Below, in pieces: positions 62,514 through 64,000 of a stretch of DNA of 64,000 nucleotides (positions within the stretch are counted from its first letter, which is position 1; every line of letters starts with the position of its first letter). The notes under the pieces are model-generated. The model saw nothing but the letters and a program-made list of their open reading frames with translations. It did not search any database and was not told the origin of the DNA. Source of the DNA: Dulcicalothrix desertica PCC 7102 (lineage in GTDB: Bacteria; Cyanobacteriota; Cyanobacteriia; Cyanobacteriales; Nostocaceae); assembly GCF_003991905.1 (NCBI RefSeq), contig NZ_RSCL01000013.1, forward strand, positions 164,360-228,359, written 5' to 3'. The position numbers were made by a program, and so were the translations under genes.

Positions 62514-63962
62514 ATGCAGCCCAAAAATATGTGTCGTCTCCTGCGTGCGTTGTCGCGTCAGGGTCTAAATGTTAGTTACGAAAATAAAACCTATTCGGTT
62601 CGCTTAAATAAATTAAAGCAAGATGTACCTGTTGCTTCGGTTCTTTTACCCGAAGATTTTCTAGTTGAAGCAAAGGCTTTGAATCAACTTGCGCTACTTG
62701 CTAGTATGCAGCATCCTGCTGGTGGGTGTGTATGCGGCGCCTGTGCTACACCAGATTTTCATCCAGGAGATGCAGGTGTTGCTATTGGTTCGGTTATTGA
62801 AACCGAGAATATGGTGATTCCTGCTGCCGTCGGTTCTGATATTAACTGCGGGATGCGGTTACATGTTGCAAATTTAACCATCGAGAAATTTCTGGCACAG
62901 CGTGATAAATTTGTTGAATTAATGAAAGGCGATTACTTTTTTGGTACTCGTGATGTCACAATGAGTGCTTCTACAATGCGCGCGCTGTTTCAGGATGGTG
63001 TCCTGGGATGGGTTGATGCTATGTGGAAGGCGCCAACAGGAAGTTTTGTTAAATCAGATTTTGCACAGTTAGCCAAAGAAGTAGACCGTATTTTTCTTAA
63101 TGGTTCGATGGAAGGTAGCTGGAAAAAGGCGCCATCCGAACTTGTGCCAGATGAAGGAGTTGTGCGCGATGGAGGTTTAGCCACTATTGGTGGTGGTAAT
63201 CATTTTGTGGAAATTCAACGTGTAGACAAAATTGAAAATCGTAGACTCGCGCATTTATGGGGAGTAAAAGAAGGGCAGCTTGCTTTTATGATTCATTCTG
63301 GTTCACGTAACGTCGGTAAATATATCGGTGGTGCATGGCGTGATAAAGCAAAAGCTGCTTGGGGTAAAAGTGTAAAATATCCTGACTCGAACATCTTCCC
63401 ATTATCAACAAATTCGCACCCTGAACTCGTAGCAAGTTATCTACAAGCAGAAGCAACAGCAGCAAACTATGGATTTATGAATCGTTTACTTTTAGCGGAG
63501 TTATTACGACTACGGTTACGCCAAGTATTCGGTGATATCGAGGCGCCGCTAGTTTACGATTTACCTCACAACATTACTTTACCTCAACCCGTAATTAACA
63601 AATGGGTGACACGTAAAGGCGCCTGTCCAGCATTTGATAACCAACCCGTAATTATTCCCGGTTCAATGGGCGCCAGTTCATATTTATGTGTGGGAAAAAG
63701 TAACCCTAAATTTCTAAATTCCGCATCTCACGGTGCAGGAAGACAACGTAGTCGCTTTGAATTAACCCGTCAAGGTGCTTCATATACCAAAGAAGAACTA
63801 GGATTAACTGGAGTTGATTGTATTACTTTACGGGAAGAACGTCGAATTGAAGAGGCGCCTGTCGCTTACAAACCCATACAATCAGTTATTGATGTACAAG
63901 TAGAAGCAAAAATGATAGAAGTTGTAGCAACGTTAAGCCCAATATTAACCTTCAAAGCCTAA
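62514..63962 (+). CDS. rtcB: RtcB-family RNA ligase
   Basis: A 482-residue protein with the RtcB fold: AAVGSDINCGMRLHVANLTI (Mn-binding D109 and C112), GGLATIGGGNHFVEIQ (His), MIHSGSRNVGKYI (His), and LNSASHGAGRQRSR (catalytic His of the GTP-guanylylation loop). It joins 2',3'-cyclic phosphate or 3'-phosphate RNA to 5'-OH ends using GTP. A CxCxxC cluster (GGCVCGACATPDFHPG, C72, C74, C77) precedes the active site and is not in standard RtcB as I recall it; it may bind a metal. Confidence 0.93.
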   Translation: MQPKNMCRLLRALSRQGLNVSYENKTYSVRLNKLKQDVPVASVLLPEDFLVEAKALNQLALLASMQHPAGGCVCGACATPDFHPGDAGVAIGSVIETENMVIPAAVGSDINCGMRLHVANLTIEKFLAQRDKFVELMKGDYFFGTRDVTMSASTMRALFQDGVLGWVDAMWKAPTGSFVKSDFAQLAKEVDRIFLNGSMEGSWKKAPSELVPDEGVVRDGGLATIGGGNHFVEIQRVDKIENRRLAHLWGVKEGQLAFMIHSGSRNVGKYIGGAWRDKAKAAWGKSVKYPDSNIFPLSTNSHPELVASYLQAEATAANYGFMNRLLLAELLRLRLRQVFGDIEAPLVYDLPHNITLPQPVINKWVTRKGACPAFDNQPVIIPGSMGASSYLCVGKSNPKFLNSASHGAGRQRSRFELTRQGASYTKEELGLTGVDCITLREERRIEEAPVAYKPIQSVIDVQVEAKMIEVVATLSPILTFKA

Positions 63963-64000
63963 AAACAAAAACCCATCTTGTGCAATCTCTTGTGGAACCT

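Overview
The window is chromosomal DNA of a filamentous, heterocystous-type cyanobacterium (Nostocales; a Calothrix/Rivularia/Nostoc-like genome is the best guess). The evidence is gene content: PetM of cytochrome b6f, Ycf39, plant-type [2Fe-2S] ferredoxin, biliverdin reductase, two tocopherol enzymes, a CrtO-like oxidoreductase, a CYP120-like P450, and many cyanobacteria-only DUF families (DUF1350, DUF1815, DUF2470, DUF2839, DUF2949, DUF4330). Intergenic regions carry heptanucleotide STRR tracts and several families of dispersed palindromes. The usual cyanobacterial HIP1 octamer (GCGATCGC) was not seen. The hexamer GGCGCC takes its place at about 118 sites counted by eye, roughly one per 540 bp, on both coding strands and in spacers.

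Layout. 1-5.5 kb: end of a CrtO-like gene, a broken IS607 recombinase, a saccharopine-dehydrogenase-like protein, a receiver with Glu in place of the phospho-Asp, a DUF2294/NhaP antiporter pair and a MITE-like element. 5.5-13.7 kb: two unknown proteins, a DUF1350 hydrolase, a SpoIIE-type phosphatase facing a STAS protein, an HTH/GrpE-like protein, a sulfiredoxin-Dps pair, a SpoIID protein and ferredoxin. 14-25.4 kb: biliverdin reductase, RusA plus a nuclease-fold protein with altered catalytic residues, DUF4330, an M48 protease, a PPP phosphatase, a PotD-like lipoprotein, petM-ycf39, NAD kinase, an NblR-like regulator and a DUF192 lipoprotein. 25.4-37 kb: DUF2949, trpC and lpdA separated by repeats, a membrane STAND-ASH protein, a TPR protein, an overlapping two-gene unknown cassette and acs. 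36.6-42.5 kb is the most accessory-looking stretch: a RelE-type toxin and antitoxin, an orphan antitoxin paralogue, an amidase, a truncated GTPase, and a STAND ATPase with a GNAT-like region and an HTH. 42.5-64 kb: tocopherol genes, the Ktr potassium uptake pair, P450/TetR, queA, yraN, a pentapeptide protein, dxr, a 4HBT thioesterase, a DinG-like protein with altered ATPase motifs, an M48 protease, a ferritin-like protein and rtcB.

How the genes work together. Several neighbours form readable units: sulfiredoxin with Dps (oxidative stress), gamma-tocopherol methyltransferase with homogentisate phytyltransferase (vitamin E), KtrB with KtrA (K+ uptake), petM with ycf39 (photosynthetic complexes), the SpoIIE phosphatase with the STAS protein (partner switching), RelE with its antitoxin, and P450 with a divergent TetR sharing a perfect operator-like palindrome. 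No tRNA, rRNA, CRISPR array, prophage or intact insertion sequence was recognised. The best candidates for something undescribed are the GGCGCC iteration, a modular double-palindrome repeat with a conserved core, the overlapping unknown gene pair at 33.2-34.1 kb, and the two unusual STAND proteins.
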